DNA from: Neisseria sp. 83E34
Lineage (GTDB): Bacteria > Pseudomonadota > Gammaproteobacteria > Burkholderiales > Neisseriaceae
DNA: 64,000 nucleotides
Assembly: GCF_001308015.1 (NCBI RefSeq)
Contig: NZ_LGYH01000003.1
Span: 62,001 to 126,000, forward strand
Direction: 5' to 3'
Shown: in pieces, positions 27,690 through 37,954 of the stretch
Numbering within the stretch: position 1 is the first letter of the stretch
How the letters are laid out: every line of letters begins with the position of its first letter
Translations under genes and position numbers: made by a program
The notes under the pieces: generated by a model
Database searches by the model: none
What the model was told of the DNA's origin: nothing
The model's input: the letters and a program-made list of their open reading frames with translations, nothing else

Positions 27690-28593
27690 ATACGCCATAC
27701 TGACCGCCGTGTTTTTCGGGCTGGGCTTAACCGCATGCAGCGAACCGGCAAGCCGGCAAGCAGAAGCAACGCGGCAACCCGGCCGCTATCCCATTGTTAC
27801 CGGAGAGGGCGAGCATAAAAAAGTGGTCGGCGAATACATTGTGCCGCCTGACAGCGATATCGACAAACAGCCCAACGCCGAGCAAATCCGCCTCGGCCAG
27901 AGGCTGATGAACGACACCAAACGCCTGTTGCCCGAACATGTTGGCAGTCACATGAATTGCAGCAGCTGCCACATCGCGCAGGGTAAAGTGCCCGGCGGCA
28001 ATCCTTATATCAATACTTACAACCGCTATCCGCGCGTAATGCCGCGGCCCGGCAAGGAAATCGATTTGGCCGGCCGCATCAACGGCTGCTTCCAGCGCTC
28101 TATGAACGGCAAGCCGTTGGCGAAAGACAGCGAAGCCATGCAGGCCATGCTCGCCTACATCAAATGGGTGGGACAAGATGTGCCTAAAGGGCAGCGTGTC
28201 GATATCGTGAACGCCGTGCCCATCGACACCAAACTGGTGCCCAACCCGGAGCGCGGCAAACAACTCTACGCCCAACACTGCGCCACCTGCCACGGCAGCA
28301 ACGGCGAAGGCAAACGCGACGGCACCGGCAGCTATGCCTTCCCACCTTTGTGGGGCGACGAATCGTTTAACATAGGTGCAGGCATGGCACGCACTTACAA
28401 AGCCGCCGCCTTTATCAAAGCCGCTATGCCGATGGGCGCACAAATGCACGGCATGTGGGGCGAAGGCGGCGTGTTGAGCGACCAAGACGCGGTGGACATT
28501 GCCGAATATTTCACCCACCAACCCCGCCCGGATTTTGCCGGCAAGGTGAATGACTGGCCTAAGGGCGATAAGCCGAAAGATGCACGTTATTGA
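27682..28593 (+). CDS. tsdA: TsdA, thiosulfate dehydrogenase / tetrathionate reductase
   Basis: 303 residues, a predicted lipoprotein (LGLTAC, Cys18 or so). Two haem sites: CSSCH near residues 93-97 and CATCH near 200-204. INGCFQRSMNGKPL near residue 134 carries the cysteine that in TsdA is the unusual axial ligand of haem 1. TsdA interconverts thiosulfate and tetrathionate in the periplasm; in Campylobacter it serves tetrathionate respiration. ATG 27682 has AGGAG 7 nt upstream and overlaps the previous gene; a longer frame from 27622 is not used. Direction of reaction here is unknown. Confidence 0.85.
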   Translation: MNKYAILTAVFFGLGLTACSEPASRQAEATRQPGRYPIVTGEGEHKKVVGEYIVPPDSDIDKQPNAEQIRLGQRLMNDTKRLLPEHVGSHMNCSSCHIAQGKVPGGNPYINTYNRYPRVMPRPGKEIDLAGRINGCFQRSMNGKPLAKDSEAMQAMLAYIKWVGQDVPKGQRVDIVNAVPIDTKLVPNPERGKQLYAQHCATCHGSNGEGKRDGTGSYAFPPLWGDESFNIGAGMARTYKAAAFIKAAMPMGAQMHGMWGEGGVLSDQDAVDIAEYFTHQPRPDFAGKVNDWPKGDKPKDARY

Positions 28594-28620
28594 GTGCGGA
28601 AATGTTTGATAAATAAAAGA

Positions 28621-28650
28621 ATGCCTGTCTGAAAGTTTTCAGACAGGCAT
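28621..28650. terminator. Inverted DUS pair, convergent terminator
   Basis: ATGCCTGTCTGAA and its reverse complement with 4-nt spacing, between tsdA (plus) and gloA (minus). Confidence 0.85.
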
Positions 28651-28675
28651 CTTTCAATTGGTCATCCGGCCAAGT

Positions 28676-29086
28676 TTATCCGTATTTCACCGTATCTGAG
28701 CCGCTGCCTTTTTGGATAAACTCGATTTTGTAGCCGTCCGGGTCTTCCACAAAAGCAATCACGGTGGAACCGTGTTTCATCGGGCCGGCTTCGCGCACGA
28801 CGTTGCCGCCTTTGGCACGCACGGCGTCGCAGGCAGCGTAGGCGTCGGGCACTTCGATGGCAATGTGGCCGTAGCCCGTGCCTAAATCATAGGCATCCGT
28901 GTCCCAGTTGTGGGTCAGCTCGATAACGGTATGGTCTTTTTCGTCGCCGTAGCCGACAAATGCCAGCGTGAATTTGCCTTCGGGGTAATCTTTCTTGCGC
29001 AGAAGCTTCATGCCCAAAACGTCTTGGTAAAAAGCGAGTGATTTTTCGAGGTTGCCCACGCGCAGCATGGTGTGCAGCATTCGCAT
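28676..29086 (-). CDS. gloA: GloA, lactoylglutathione lyase (glyoxalase I)
   Basis: 136 residues, the usual length for nickel-type glyoxalase I. It converts the hemithioacetal of methylglyoxal and glutathione to lactoylglutathione. His5 ([10 protein letters not shown]), Glu in VIELTHNW, His in GYGHIAIEV and Glu in YKIEFIQK are the four expected metal ligands. AAGGAA precedes ATG 29086. Confidence 0.96.
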   Translation of the reverse strand: MRMLHTMLRVGNLEKSLAFYQDVLGMKLLRKKDYPEGKFTLAFVGYGDEKDHTVIELTHNWDTDAYDLGTGYGHIAIEVPDAYAACDAVRAKGGNVVREAGPMKHGSTVIAFVEDPDGYKIEFIQKGSGSDTVKYG

Positions 29087-29112
29087 AGTGTGTTCCTTGT
29101 TAGCAGAAAATG

Positions 29113-29388
29113 TTATTTGTTGCAGCGGAGAAACGAGCGGTAAACCCAGCCGCTGTTTGCATTGTTTAATGCGGGTTTGTCCCAGGAAATATACACCCAG
29201 CCGCCCACGCTGGAAAGGTCGGATTGCACGCGCGTGCCGTTTTTTAATTGGCCGATGAGCTGGCCGTCGGGATCGGAGCGCACGTTTACCGGCATACCGG
29301 ATGTGTCGTTAATTTGGCAAGACGCTGCGTGGGCGGATGAAAATGCAAGCATGGCCATGCCCGCAATGATGTGAAAAGCGGATTTCAT
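29113..29388 (-). CDS. Periplasmic bacterial SH3-domain protein
   Basis: 91 residues with a signal peptide ([21 protein letters not shown], cleavage likely after AHA) and one SH3b domain: [20 protein letters not shown] then GWVYISW and SGWVYRSFL. Such domains often bind peptidoglycan or peptides. ATG 29388 is chosen because GAGAG lies 7 nt upstream; an in-frame ATG at 29406 would spoil the signal peptide. It lies 26 bases upstream of gloA on the same strand. Confidence 0.8.
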   Translation of the reverse strand: MKSAFHIIAGMAMLAFSSAHAASCQINDTSGMPVNVRSDPDGQLIGQLKNGTRVQSDLSSVGGWVYISWDKPALNNANSGWVYRSFLRCNK

Positions 29389-29582
29389 GATGATTCTCTC
29401 GTTCAAATTAAACTACTGAGTTTATTATTGTGATTATGGGTTTTGAGTAAGCCCGGAAGTTTTTATACTTTGATGGCTGATGCCTGTCTGAAAAGAAGCG
29501 GAAGAATCGCTTCGTTACCCGTAGGTGCAAGGTGTACAATCTTACCATAAATAATTGATACGCATAAAAAGAGGTTAAGAAA

Positions 29583-30665
29583 ATGGCAGATAATCAAGCA
29601 TTGCGCGCCGTTCTGGAAGCGGTTGCCGTTCCTGGCAGCGGCTTAACTTTGGGCGGCTGCAAAGCGCTGGAAAAAATGGAAGAAAAGGCCGACGGTTTGG
29701 ATGTGCTGTTGAAATTCGATTTTCCGGCGGCGCATGTGGAGCAGGCGCTGAAGGAAGCTATGGGGCAGGCATTGTCGTGCGCGGGCTTCACACAAGATGT
29801 GCATGTGTGGATAAATGTGGATATTGCCACCCACAAAGTGCAGCCGGGTGTGGCAACCATCAAAGGTGTGAAAAACATCATTGCGATTGCTTCGGGCAAG
29901 GGCGGCGTGGGCAAATCTACCACCACGGCCAACTTGGCCATCGCCATGGCAAACATGGGTGCGCGCGTGGGCGTGCTGGATGCCGATTTATACGGTCCGA
30001 GCCAGCCCACCATGCTGGGTGTGGCCGACGGCAAACCGGATCAAGCCAATAAAAAGCTGATACCCGTGGTGGCCGACGGCGGCGTGCAGGTTATGTCGAT
30101 AGGTTTTCTGGTGGATACGGATCAGGCGGTGGTGTGGCGAGGGCCCATGCTTTCACAGGCTTTGCAGCAACTTTTGTTTCAAAGCGAATGGGATGATGTG
30201 GACTATCTCTTTATCGACCTGCCTCCGGGCACGGGCGATATACAGCTCACTTTGTCGCAGAAAATTCCGGTAACCGGTTCGGTGGTGGTGACCACGCCGC
30301 AGGATATTGCGCTGATTGATGCGCGAAAAGCAGTGGATATGTTCCAAAAAGTGAATATCCCGATTTTCGGCGTGTTGGAGAATATGTCGGTGCATGTGTG
30401 CAGCAATTGCGGCCACAGCGAGGCGGTGTTCGGCAGCGACGGCGGCAAAATGCTGGCGGAAAAACTCGGTGTGCCGCTGCTCGGCCAGCTGCCACTGGCA
30501 TTGCCGGTGCGCGAGGCGATGGACGAAGGCCGCGCCAAAGCTTTGCAGGAAAACCATGCCCAAATTGCCAAAATCTATACCGACGCTGCTTGGCAGATTG
30601 CTTTGGCCATCGCCGGAAAAGGCCGGGATTTCAGTAGCCGCTTCCCGAAAATTGTTGTGGAATAA
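29583..30665 (+). CDS. mrp: Mrp/ApbC iron-sulfur cluster carrier ATPase
   Basis: 360 residues. An N-terminal DUF59-type domain (residues 1-90) precedes the P-loop GKGGVGKST near residues 106-114; DADLYGPSQPTMLG, DLPPGTGDIQLT and the CSNC cluster-binding pair near 273-276 are all present. It carries Fe-S clusters to apo-proteins, relevant to the complex I genes in this window. GAGG lies upstream of ATG. Confidence 0.95.
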   Translation: MADNQALRAVLEAVAVPGSGLTLGGCKALEKMEEKADGLDVLLKFDFPAAHVEQALKEAMGQALSCAGFTQDVHVWINVDIATHKVQPGVATIKGVKNIIAIASGKGGVGKSTTTANLAIAMANMGARVGVLDADLYGPSQPTMLGVADGKPDQANKKLIPVVADGGVQVMSIGFLVDTDQAVVWRGPMLSQALQQLLFQSEWDDVDYLFIDLPPGTGDIQLTLSQKIPVTGSVVVTTPQDIALIDARKAVDMFQKVNIPIFGVLENMSVHVCSNCGHSEAVFGSDGGKMLAEKLGVPLLGQLPLALPVREAMDEGRAKALQENHAQIAKIYTDAAWQIALAIAGKGRDFSSRFPKIVVE

Positions 30666-30682
30666 GGTTGGAAAATGATTGA

Positions 30683-30714
30683 ATGCCTGTCTGAAAAAGT
30701 GTTCAGACAGGCAT
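30683..30714. terminator. Inverted DUS pair, convergent terminator
   Basis: ATGCCTGTCTGAA and its reverse complement, between mrp (plus) and the metallophosphatase (minus). Confidence 0.85.
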
Positions 30715-30717
30715 TCT

Positions 30718-31761
30718 TTATAAGGAAATCATTTGGGCAACTTCACCATCATCAAACATCAATATGTTTTCCGGCCAGCGCAAAGCGGCAAGCCTAAAGC
30801 CGGATTGGTCGGGCGGAACGGGCGGTTCGGCCTGCCGGTCGCGCCAGCGGGCGCCTACGGAATAATCAATGCAGAACACATTGCGCTTGGCGCCGAACCA
30901 TGCATTGGGCGGCTCGGGCAGTAGGCCGGAACGTTTCGGTTGCCAGCTACGCCAGTAATGTCCGATCACAACGGGAATGTCATCGGTATATTCATCCCAC
31001 CAGGCGAAGCGTGTGGTAAAGCGCCAGCGCGCACCTGAGAAAAACGGCTTGTCCACAAATACTTCAACGCCACTGGTCAGCGCCCGAACCGGATGCAGGC
31101 GGCTGCGGCGGTATTCAAATTCGGCCAGCGCCTGCTGCATCGGCGGCATATTGTGCGGGTTGTCAAGTAAGGCGGAGTCGGCTTGTTGCCGTTCATAATC
31201 CGTATACCATTCTGCTTGCTTCAAAGAATGTTTTAAATCGGCGTCCCATTGGCGGTATGCGGTGATTAAATCTTGATTGGCCATGCCTGTCTGAATTTGC
31301 CGGATAGATTCCGGCAGCCAAGCGGCGTGAATAATGCGGATATCGTCTCGATGCAAAACCAGCGGCATTTGCGCCAGCCAGCCGGTAAGCGCCGGTTTTT
31401 CGTGGTCGGACATTTTCTGCCACGGTGCATAAAGGTGGCTTTCTTTGAGGTCGCGCTCGGGAAAAAACCAGCCTGATCCGTCTTTTGGATCTTCCATCAG
31501 CAGGTTTAATTCGTGGTTGCCCAATACCATCAAAGCATTACCTGCTTCATAGGCCTGTCTGAACCAATATAAAACGGCCGGGCTGTCGGGGCCGCGGTCA
31601 CATAAATCGCCCACAAACACGAGCTTGCGCCCTGCGGGATGGTTGCCGTAAGAGTCATAACCTAAGCGTGTAATCAGCGTTTGCAACGCATCAAATTCGC
31701 CGTGAACATCACCGATAATGTCTAAAGAGCCTTCCGGCAACGTTTGAATGGGTTGGTACAT
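30718..31761 (-). CDS. Metallophosphatase of the PrpE/diadenosine tetraphosphatase type
   Basis: 347 residues. The calcineurin-like metal site is complete: GDVHG (residues 17-21), GDLCDRGPD and GNHELN. These define bis(5'-nucleosyl)-tetraphosphatase or protein-phosphatase relatives; the C-terminal GHYWRSW supplies a further histidine. Substrate is unknown. Two DUS copies lie inside the coding sequence (about 31283 and 31553), one encoding IQTGMANQ. No promoter was picked. Confidence 0.85.
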   Translation of the reverse strand: MYQPIQTLPEGSLDIIGDVHGEFDALQTLITRLGYDSYGNHPAGRKLVFVGDLCDRGPDSPAVLYWFRQAYEAGNALMVLGNHELNLLMEDPKDGSGWFFPERDLKESHLYAPWQKMSDHEKPALTGWLAQMPLVLHRDDIRIIHAAWLPESIRQIQTGMANQDLITAYRQWDADLKHSLKQAEWYTDYERQQADSALLDNPHNMPPMQQALAEFEYRRSRLHPVRALTSGVEVFVDKPFFSGARWRFTTRFAWWDEYTDDIPVVIGHYWRSWQPKRSGLLPEPPNAWFGAKRNVFCIDYSVGARWRDRQAEPPVPPDQSGFRLAALRWPENILMFDDGEVAQMISL

Positions 31762-31984
31762 GGCAGGCTTTCGGAAAATTTAGCTTTTGTAGCCAAAAGT
31801 TAAAGTAATATTTTTTAACTTAAATCATTTGTTAGGATATTATAACAATTTAAAATATGCGCGGAACCAACAAACCAATTTGAAAAAATAAACTTAGGGT
31901 TGTTAAGTTCAGCAAAGAAAGGCGATTTGCATTACAATAGACACCAATTTTGCCTTTAAAAACGTGATTAAGCTTAATTAAAAC

Positions 31985-34291
31985 ATGAATGACCAGCCAA
32001 ACGCCACAACCTTAGCCGACGACGACTCTTTATTGTTGGGTCAGTATGCCGAACGCGCATATCTTGAGTATGCAATGAGCGTGGTAAAAGGCAGGGCGTT
32101 GCCGGACGTGGGCGACGGGCAGAAGCCCGTGCAGCGGCGCATTCTTTATGCAATGAAAGATATGGGTTTGGTGCATGGTGCCAAGCCGGTTAAGTCTGCA
32201 CGAGTGGTGGGGGAAATTCTCGGTAAATACCATCCCCACGGCGACAGCTCAGCCTATGACGCAATGGTGCGTATGGCGCAGGACTTTACCTTGCGCTACC
32301 CTTTGATTGACGGCATCGGCAATTTCGGTTCGCGCGACGGAGACGGAGCGGCAGCCATGCGCTATACGGAAGCGCGGCTGACACCGATAGCCGAATTGCT
32401 GCTTTCCGAAATCAATATGGGCACGGTCGATTTCGTACCGAATTATGATGGTGCTTTTGAAGAGCCGGTTATCCTGCCTTCGCGCCTGCCGTTTGTATTG
32501 CTCAACGGCGCATCCGGTATTGCGGTGGGTATGGCAACCGAGATACCGCCGCATAATTTGTGTGAAGTGACCGAAGCGGCCATTGCGCTTTTGAAAAAGC
32601 CCGCTATGGATACGGCGGAGCTGATGGCATACATCAAAGGCCCCGATTTCGCCGGCGGCGGGCAGATTATTACGCCGCAAAGCGATTTGCTGCACATTTA
32701 TGAAACCGGTAAAGGCAGCGTGCGCGTGCGTGCGCGTTATGAAATAGAAAAACTGGCGCGCGGCCAATGGCGTGCCATCGTTACCCAGCTGCCGCCGGGA
32801 ACGAGTGCGCAGAAAATCTTGGCCGAAATCGAAGAACAAACCAATCCCAAGCCCAAAACCGGTAAGAAGCAGCTTAATCAGGAGCAGCTCAATACGAAAA
32901 AGCTAATGCTGGATTTGCTGGAAAAAGTGCGTGACGAAAGCGACGGCGAAAATCCCGTGCGGCTGGTGTTCGAGCCTAAGTCAGGCAAAATCAATCCTGA
33001 AAGTTTTATGAACACGCTGATGGCGCGTACCGGCTTAGAAAGCAACGCGCCGATGAATCTGGTAATGATGGGCATGGATAACCGCCCCGCCCAAAAAAAT
33101 CTGAAAACCATTCTTCAAGAGTGGCTTGATTTCCGCGTGAAAACAGTTACGCGCCGTTTGCAGCACCGTTTGGGTCAGGTGGAAAAACGCATCCACATTC
33201 TTGAAGGGCGCATGATTGCGTTTCTGCATATTGATGAGGTCATTCGCGTTATCCGCGAATCAGACGAACCGAAAACAGATTTGATGGCTGTTTTCGGCCT
33301 GTCTGAAATTCAGGCGGAAGATATCCTGGAAATCCGTCTGCGCCAATTGGCTCGGCTGGAAGGGTTTAAGCTTGAAAAAGAGCTGGCCGAATTGAAAGAA
33401 GAGCAAGATAAACTGAATCATTTGCTGGGTGATGAATCAGCGAAGCGCAAACACATCATTCAGGAAATGCGTGCCGATATGAAGCAATTCGGTGATGAAC
33501 GCAGAACGCTGATAGAGGAAGCCGAACGTGCATCTTCAACACAAACTACTGCCGATGAACCGATTACGCTGATTTTGTCGGAAAAAGGTTGGATCAGAAG
33601 CCGCGCAGGCCATAATCTCGATTTAAGCCAGACCGTGTTCAAAGAAGGCGACGGCTTAAAGCAAGTGCTGGAAAGCAGAACAGTTTGGCCGGTAGTGGTG
33701 CTTGATTCGCAAGGCCGATCCTATACGTTGGATGCGGCAGAGATTCCCGGCGGACGGGGGGACGGTATTCCGGTCAGCTCATTGATTGAATTGCAAAACG
33801 GAGCCAAAGTCGTAGCTATGCTCACAGGCCTGCCTGAACAGCATTACTTGTTAAGCAACAGCGGCGGATACGGTTTCATTACCAAGTTGGCGGATATGGT
33901 CAGCCGGATTAAAGCCGGTAAAGTGGTCATGACGTTGGAGCCAGGTGAAACTACCCTGCAACCTATCCCTATTTTTGCAGTATCGTTGATTAATCCGGAT
34001 TGCAAAGTAGTGCTTGTATCCGAAGATAACCGTTTGCTGGCATTCGAATTAGGCGAATTGAAAGTTATGGCCAAAGGCAGAGGGCTGCAATTGATAAGCC
34101 TGTCTGAAAATATGAAGCTCAACTTGATTGCCGTTGTCAATCAGCCTGAATTTACCGTTCAGATTAAAGGCAGAAGGGGCGGCGATAAAAACGAGCGTTT
34201 GCGTACTTTGGATATTCAAAACAAGCGCGGACGTAAAGGCAAAGTTTTAGATGTGTCGGGCAGCATAACCGGCATCACGGAAAAATGTTAA
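31985..34291 (+). CDS. parC: ParC, DNA topoisomerase IV subunit A
   Basis: 768 residues, the length and pattern of neisserial ParC rather than GyrA ([37 protein letters not shown]). The quinolone-resistance region [12 protein letters not shown] has serine at residues 88 and 89 and aspartate at 92 (gonococcal 87, 88, 91), so no known resistance change is seen at the serines. The catalytic tyrosine is about residue 127 (MRYTEARL). The C-terminal domain has the beta-pinwheel blades. DUS cores at about 33298 and 34098 encode GLSE and SLSE. Confidence 0.96.
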   Translation: MNDQPNATTLADDDSLLLGQYAERAYLEYAMSVVKGRALPDVGDGQKPVQRRILYAMKDMGLVHGAKPVKSARVVGEILGKYHPHGDSSAYDAMVRMAQDFTLRYPLIDGIGNFGSRDGDGAAAMRYTEARLTPIAELLLSEINMGTVDFVPNYDGAFEEPVILPSRLPFVLLNGASGIAVGMATEIPPHNLCEVTEAAIALLKKPAMDTAELMAYIKGPDFAGGGQIITPQSDLLHIYETGKGSVRVRARYEIEKLARGQWRAIVTQLPPGTSAQKILAEIEEQTNPKPKTGKKQLNQEQLNTKKLMLDLLEKVRDESDGENPVRLVFEPKSGKINPESFMNTLMARTGLESNAPMNLVMMGMDNRPAQKNLKTILQEWLDFRVKTVTRRLQHRLGQVEKRIHILEGRMIAFLHIDEVIRVIRESDEPKTDLMAVFGLSEIQAEDILEIRLRQLARLEGFKLEKELAELKEEQDKLNHLLGDESAKRKHIIQEMRADMKQFGDERRTLIEEAERASSTQTTADEPITLILSEKGWIRSRAGHNLDLSQTVFKEGDGLKQVLESRTVWPVVVLDSQGRSYTLDAAEIPGGRGDGIPVSSLIELQNGAKVVAMLTGLPEQHYLLSNSGGYGFITKLADMVSRIKAGKVVMTLEPGETTLQPIPIFAVSLINPDCKVVLVSEDNRLLAFELGELKVMAKGRGLQLISLSENMKLNLIAVVNQPEFTVQIKGRRGGDKNERLRTLDIQNKRGRKGKVLDVSGSITGITEKC

Positions 34292-34353
34292 CAGATGTGG
34301 AAAAACAACGCGGTTGAGCAACCGTGATAATAAATTAATAGAGAATACTAAAT

Positions 34354-35982
34354 ATGAGTTACGCAAAAGCGCAGCTGTATTCCCGCAGAGACTGGGAGCA
34401 ACAGATGGGACGCTTGCCGGTGTTAATCAATCTGGCAAGGGTAACCATCATTATTTCTTTGCTGGTTTTCCAGATAGGTTCGGATTACCTTTATATGGAT
34501 ACCGGCAAAATAGGTAGTTTGTTTAAGCCGGTCGAGTTTTATACATGGGCGGCCATCTATGGCGGCATTGTGATTCTCACATTATTCAAGCCGGAGTGGC
34601 AGCGCCAGAACATGACCTTGCCTAATGCGGCGGCAGTAGCGGATATTTCCATGATTATGCTGCTGGTGTACATGACGGGCGGTATCGGAATGGGCTTTGG
34701 CGCCTTAGTGCTCCCGTTTGTGGCAACGTCCTGTTTGCTCAGCTATGGTCGCTATCCAATGCTTTACGCCTCTTATGCTACGCTGCTGATTATTTTCTGC
34801 CTGCTTTTGAGCGACCATATGATTTTCAACATCATAGACAAAAAATGGAACGGAACGGATTTTCGCCCGTTTATCATAGGTTTGTTTTTGATAGGTGCAA
34901 GTTATCTGGTAGCCGGATTAACTTCTCTCTCGGTCAACCGGCTTAAAGCGGCAACCGATTCCGCAGATAAACACAAACAGGCGTTTAACCGGGTAAGCGG
35001 ATTGAATAAATTAGTGTTGAACCGAGTGCAGGAAGCTGTTGTGGTGCTGGACATGGAACAACGCATCTGGCTGTTCAATGCACAAGCAAAAACTTACTTT
35101 CCGAGCTTGGCAATCGATAACCAAGAAACCATTTTCAGCGATCTGATTCGCCAATGGCAGCATGCTCCCGAAAAAAGTTTTGAAACCGATATCCACTTGC
35201 ATCAGCACTCTATGCGTGTGCGTGCGGTTCCTTTGGTGCAGAGTGATGAAAAAACCGAATTGCTGATGTTGTTTATCCGTTCATTGCGGGAAGTGGCGGC
35301 AGAAGCAATGGCAACAAAGCTCGCGTCGTTAGGGCAGCTTACCGCCAATCTGGCACATGAGATTCGCAATCCGATGTCGGCCATCCGTCATGCCAACGAT
35401 TTGCTGCAAGAAAGCATGCAGGATCCTACCAATGCTAAATTGCATGATATTATAGACAGTAATATTCGCCGCATCGATAAGATGCTGGAAGATGTTACTT
35501 CGTTGAATAAGAAAGACAATATCAGCCGGGAAAAAATCAATTTGATGAAGTTCTGGTTGGCGTTTAAACAGGAATTCACATTAAATAACCCGGATGCCAT
35601 TGGTAGCGTACGCATGACGATGGAAGGCAATAATCTGGCTGTGGTAGCCGATTCAATGCATTTGCAGCAAATTATGTGGAATTTGTGTAACAACGCGTGG
35701 CGCCACAGTAGAAAAGACAACCAAGCGATTACAGTATTGATCCGTCCTAGCGGGAAGATGCATATTTCAATTGTGGTGGCTGACAATGGTTCCGGAGTGG
35801 CGCCTGAAGTGCGCAACCGTTTGTTTGAGCCTTTCTTTACCACAGAGAAAACGGGTACCGGTTTAGGTCTTTATGTAGCGCGCGAGTTGGCCCATGCCAA
35901 TTTGGGGCAATTGCATTACCATCCGGAAATGAACGGTTTTGAACTGATTTTACCGAGGGACGAGAGCAATGACGAAGCATAA
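34354..35982 (+). CDS. pilS: PilS-type membrane sensor histidine kinase
   Basis: 542 residues. About six membrane helices in residues 20-200, a PAS-like region (about 225-300), the phospho-acceptor histidine in LAHEIRNPMSAIRHA (near residue 334) and an ATPase domain with NLCNNAWRHS, DNGSGV and GTGLGLYVA. This is the layout of PilS, which with PilR controls sigma-54-dependent pilin transcription. It overlaps pilR by 14 bases. NtrY-type kinases are the main alternative, but the helix number and partner favour PilS. Confidence 0.85.
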   Translation: MSYAKAQLYSRRDWEQQMGRLPVLINLARVTIIISLLVFQIGSDYLYMDTGKIGSLFKPVEFYTWAAIYGGIVILTLFKPEWQRQNMTLPNAAAVADISMIMLLVYMTGGIGMGFGALVLPFVATSCLLSYGRYPMLYASYATLLIIFCLLLSDHMIFNIIDKKWNGTDFRPFIIGLFLIGASYLVAGLTSLSVNRLKAATDSADKHKQAFNRVSGLNKLVLNRVQEAVVVLDMEQRIWLFNAQAKTYFPSLAIDNQETIFSDLIRQWQHAPEKSFETDIHLHQHSMRVRAVPLVQSDEKTELLMLFIRSLREVAAEAMATKLASLGQLTANLAHEIRNPMSAIRHANDLLQESMQDPTNAKLHDIIDSNIRRIDKMLEDVTSLNKKDNISREKINLMKFWLAFKQEFTLNNPDAIGSVRMTMEGNNLAVVADSMHLQQIMWNLCNNAWRHSRKDNQAITVLIRPSGKMHISIVVADNGSGVAPEVRNRLFEPFFTTEKTGTGLGLYVARELAHANLGQLHYHPEMNGFELILPRDESNDEA

Positions 35983-37744
35983 TTTGCAACAGCCTGTATT
36001 GGTTGTAGACGATGAAGCCGATATCCGTGATTTGATGGAAATGACCTTAATGAAAATGGGTTTGTCTGTCGATACCGCAGTCGGCGTGGTCGATGCTAAA
36101 TCGAAACTGGATGATAAAGATTATTCGCTGGTGTTGACCGATATGCGTATGCCGGATGGCTCAGGTTTGGAAGTGGTGCAATACATCAATGAATTGATGT
36201 TGGATACCCCGGTGGCGGTCATCACTGCTTTTGGTAATGCCGATCAGGCTGTTGAGGCTTTAAAAGCAGGTGCGTTTGATTATCTGCAAAAACCGATTAC
36301 ATTGTCGCAACTTCGCTCATTGGTAAAATCGGCGGTAAAGGTAAATGAGCCGGTTGCCGCTGTTGCAGCACCGGCTCCTGCCTCCGCTCCCGCTCAGCCT
36401 GTTCCCCAACCTACCGCGCCGCAAGCAGCAAAACCAGCTCCGGCGGCTGCACGGCCTTTGTCACGCAATACGGATTTACCCGGCAGTCTGCCACGTACAT
36501 CCGCGCCTTCTTCTGCAGGCCGCAAAGGCGTTTCCGGTGGGATAGATAAGCCTTCCGAGGTAACGCAGGGCATGAAATCGTTGCGTCAGCGCTTATTCAG
36601 CACCACTGAAACCAGAGCCGTTCAGCGTGAACGTGAAATGCAGCAAATCAGTGAGTTAAGCGGCGATCCAGATATGCCGCGCTTGTTGGGCGCCTCTCCG
36701 CAAATGGTGGAAGTTCGCCATTTAATCCGCAGATTGGCCGGCAGTGTTGTACCGGTTTATATTTCCGGTGAGTCCGGTAGCGGTAAAGAGCAAGCTGCTC
36801 GGAGCATTCATGAATTGTCGGCGCGTAGGGAACAGCCGTTTATTGCAGTGAACTGCGGTGCGATTCCTGAAAATCTTATGGAAAGTGAATTCTTCGGCTA
36901 TAAAAAAGGCAGTTTCACCGGAGCAGACTCTGACCGTATGGGTTTTTTCCAGCATGCAAACGGAGGCACGCTTTTCTTGGATGAAGTGGCCGATTTGCCG
37001 CTGGGTATGCAAGTGAAGCTCCTACGTGCGATTCAGGAAAAAGCCGTCCGCCGGATTGGCGATGCGCAAGAAACAAAAGTGGATGTACGCATCATATGTG
37101 CTACCCACAAAAATCTGGAAACTTTAGTTGAAACAGGAGCTTTCAGACAGGACTTATACTACCGCTTGAATGTGGTTACTCTGCATATGCCGCCTTTGCG
37201 TGAAATGCGTGAAGACTTAGGCCCTTTGATTTTCCGATTGCTTAATAAATACCGGGTAGGGGAAACCGCTTATAAACTCAGCCCTAAAGCGCAGGATGCC
37301 TTGCTTTCATACAGTTATCCGGGTAATTTCCGTGAGTTGGAAAATATTTTGGAAAGAGCGGTGGCGCTGACTGTGGGCAACATCATCCAAGTAGATGATT
37401 TGCAGATTCATGCTCCCAGCGTGCGGCAGGAGTTGCCCGTACAAGAGGACAATAGTGAAGAGGCTGCTATTTTTAAATCTTTTTCCGGCGGAGATGTATC
37501 ATCGGGTAGCCTGGGTTCGCAAGCAGGCGGTATGGCGGGTGCTTCGACGCATGAAATACGGCCCGAAATCCCTCTTTTTGTTACCGGGCAAACACAAATT
37601 CAGGATTACCTCGACGAAGTAGAACGCAGTATCATATTGCAGGCCTTGCAGGAAACGCGTTTCAACCGAACACAGGCTGCTAAACTTTTAGGTATCAGCT
37701 TCCGTTCGATGCGCTACCGTATGGAGCGATTGGCTATTGAATGA
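35969..37744 (+). CDS. pilR: PilR-type sigma-54-dependent response regulator with long linkers
   Basis: 591 residues, much longer than the usual 445. Receiver domain with the phospho-acceptor aspartate in LVLTDMRMPDG (about residue 58); an alanine/proline-rich linker (about 130-175); a basic spacer; an AAA+ domain with Walker A GESGSGKEQ (about 268-276) and the sigma-54 contact loop GSFTGA (about 315-320, usually GAFTGA); a second low-complexity linker (about 490-535); and a Fis-type HTH whose end (NRTQAAKLLGISFRSMRYRMERL) matches PilR. It is the partner of PilS. Confidence 0.88.
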   Translation: MTKHNLQQPVLVVDDEADIRDLMEMTLMKMGLSVDTAVGVVDAKSKLDDKDYSLVLTDMRMPDGSGLEVVQYINELMLDTPVAVITAFGNADQAVEALKAGAFDYLQKPITLSQLRSLVKSAVKVNEPVAAVAAPAPASAPAQPVPQPTAPQAAKPAPAAARPLSRNTDLPGSLPRTSAPSSAGRKGVSGGIDKPSEVTQGMKSLRQRLFSTTETRAVQREREMQQISELSGDPDMPRLLGASPQMVEVRHLIRRLAGSVVPVYISGESGSGKEQAARSIHELSARREQPFIAVNCGAIPENLMESEFFGYKKGSFTGADSDRMGFFQHANGGTLFLDEVADLPLGMQVKLLRAIQEKAVRRIGDAQETKVDVRIICATHKNLETLVETGAFRQDLYYRLNVVTLHMPPLREMREDLGPLIFRLLNKYRVGETAYKLSPKAQDALLSYSYPGNFRELENILERAVALTVGNIIQVDDLQIHAPSVRQELPVQEDNSEEAAIFKSFSGGDVSSGSLGSQAGGMAGASTHEIRPEIPLFVTGQTQIQDYLDEVERSIILQALQETRFNRTQAAKLLGISFRSMRYRMERLAIE

Positions 37745-37758
37745 AATAAGATTGTGAG

Positions 37759-37782
37759 CGGCTATGCTGTAAAGCATAGCCG
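37759..37782 (+). terminator. Terminator after pilR
   Basis: Perfect 10-bp stem CGGCTATGCT/AGCATAGCCG with a GTAA loop, followed by TTTGATTT. It is 15 bases after the pilR stop. Confidence 0.7.
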
Positions 37783-37954
37783 TTTGATTTATCTGCTTTT
37801 GAATTTTCACAGCACATATGCAAAGACAGGTAATGCTGCGGCATGATGAAGCTGCACGGTTATGTTGGGATTAAATGGTTTGATCATATTTTTCAGACAG
37901 GCATTTATTGATGCCTGTCTGAAAAGCTTTGATATTGAAAAAGGAAATAAAAGA

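Noticed and set aside
29554-29567. TTGATACGCATAAA as an FNR site upstream of mrp
   Set aside because: It lies 16 bases from the start codon and its second half matches poorly.
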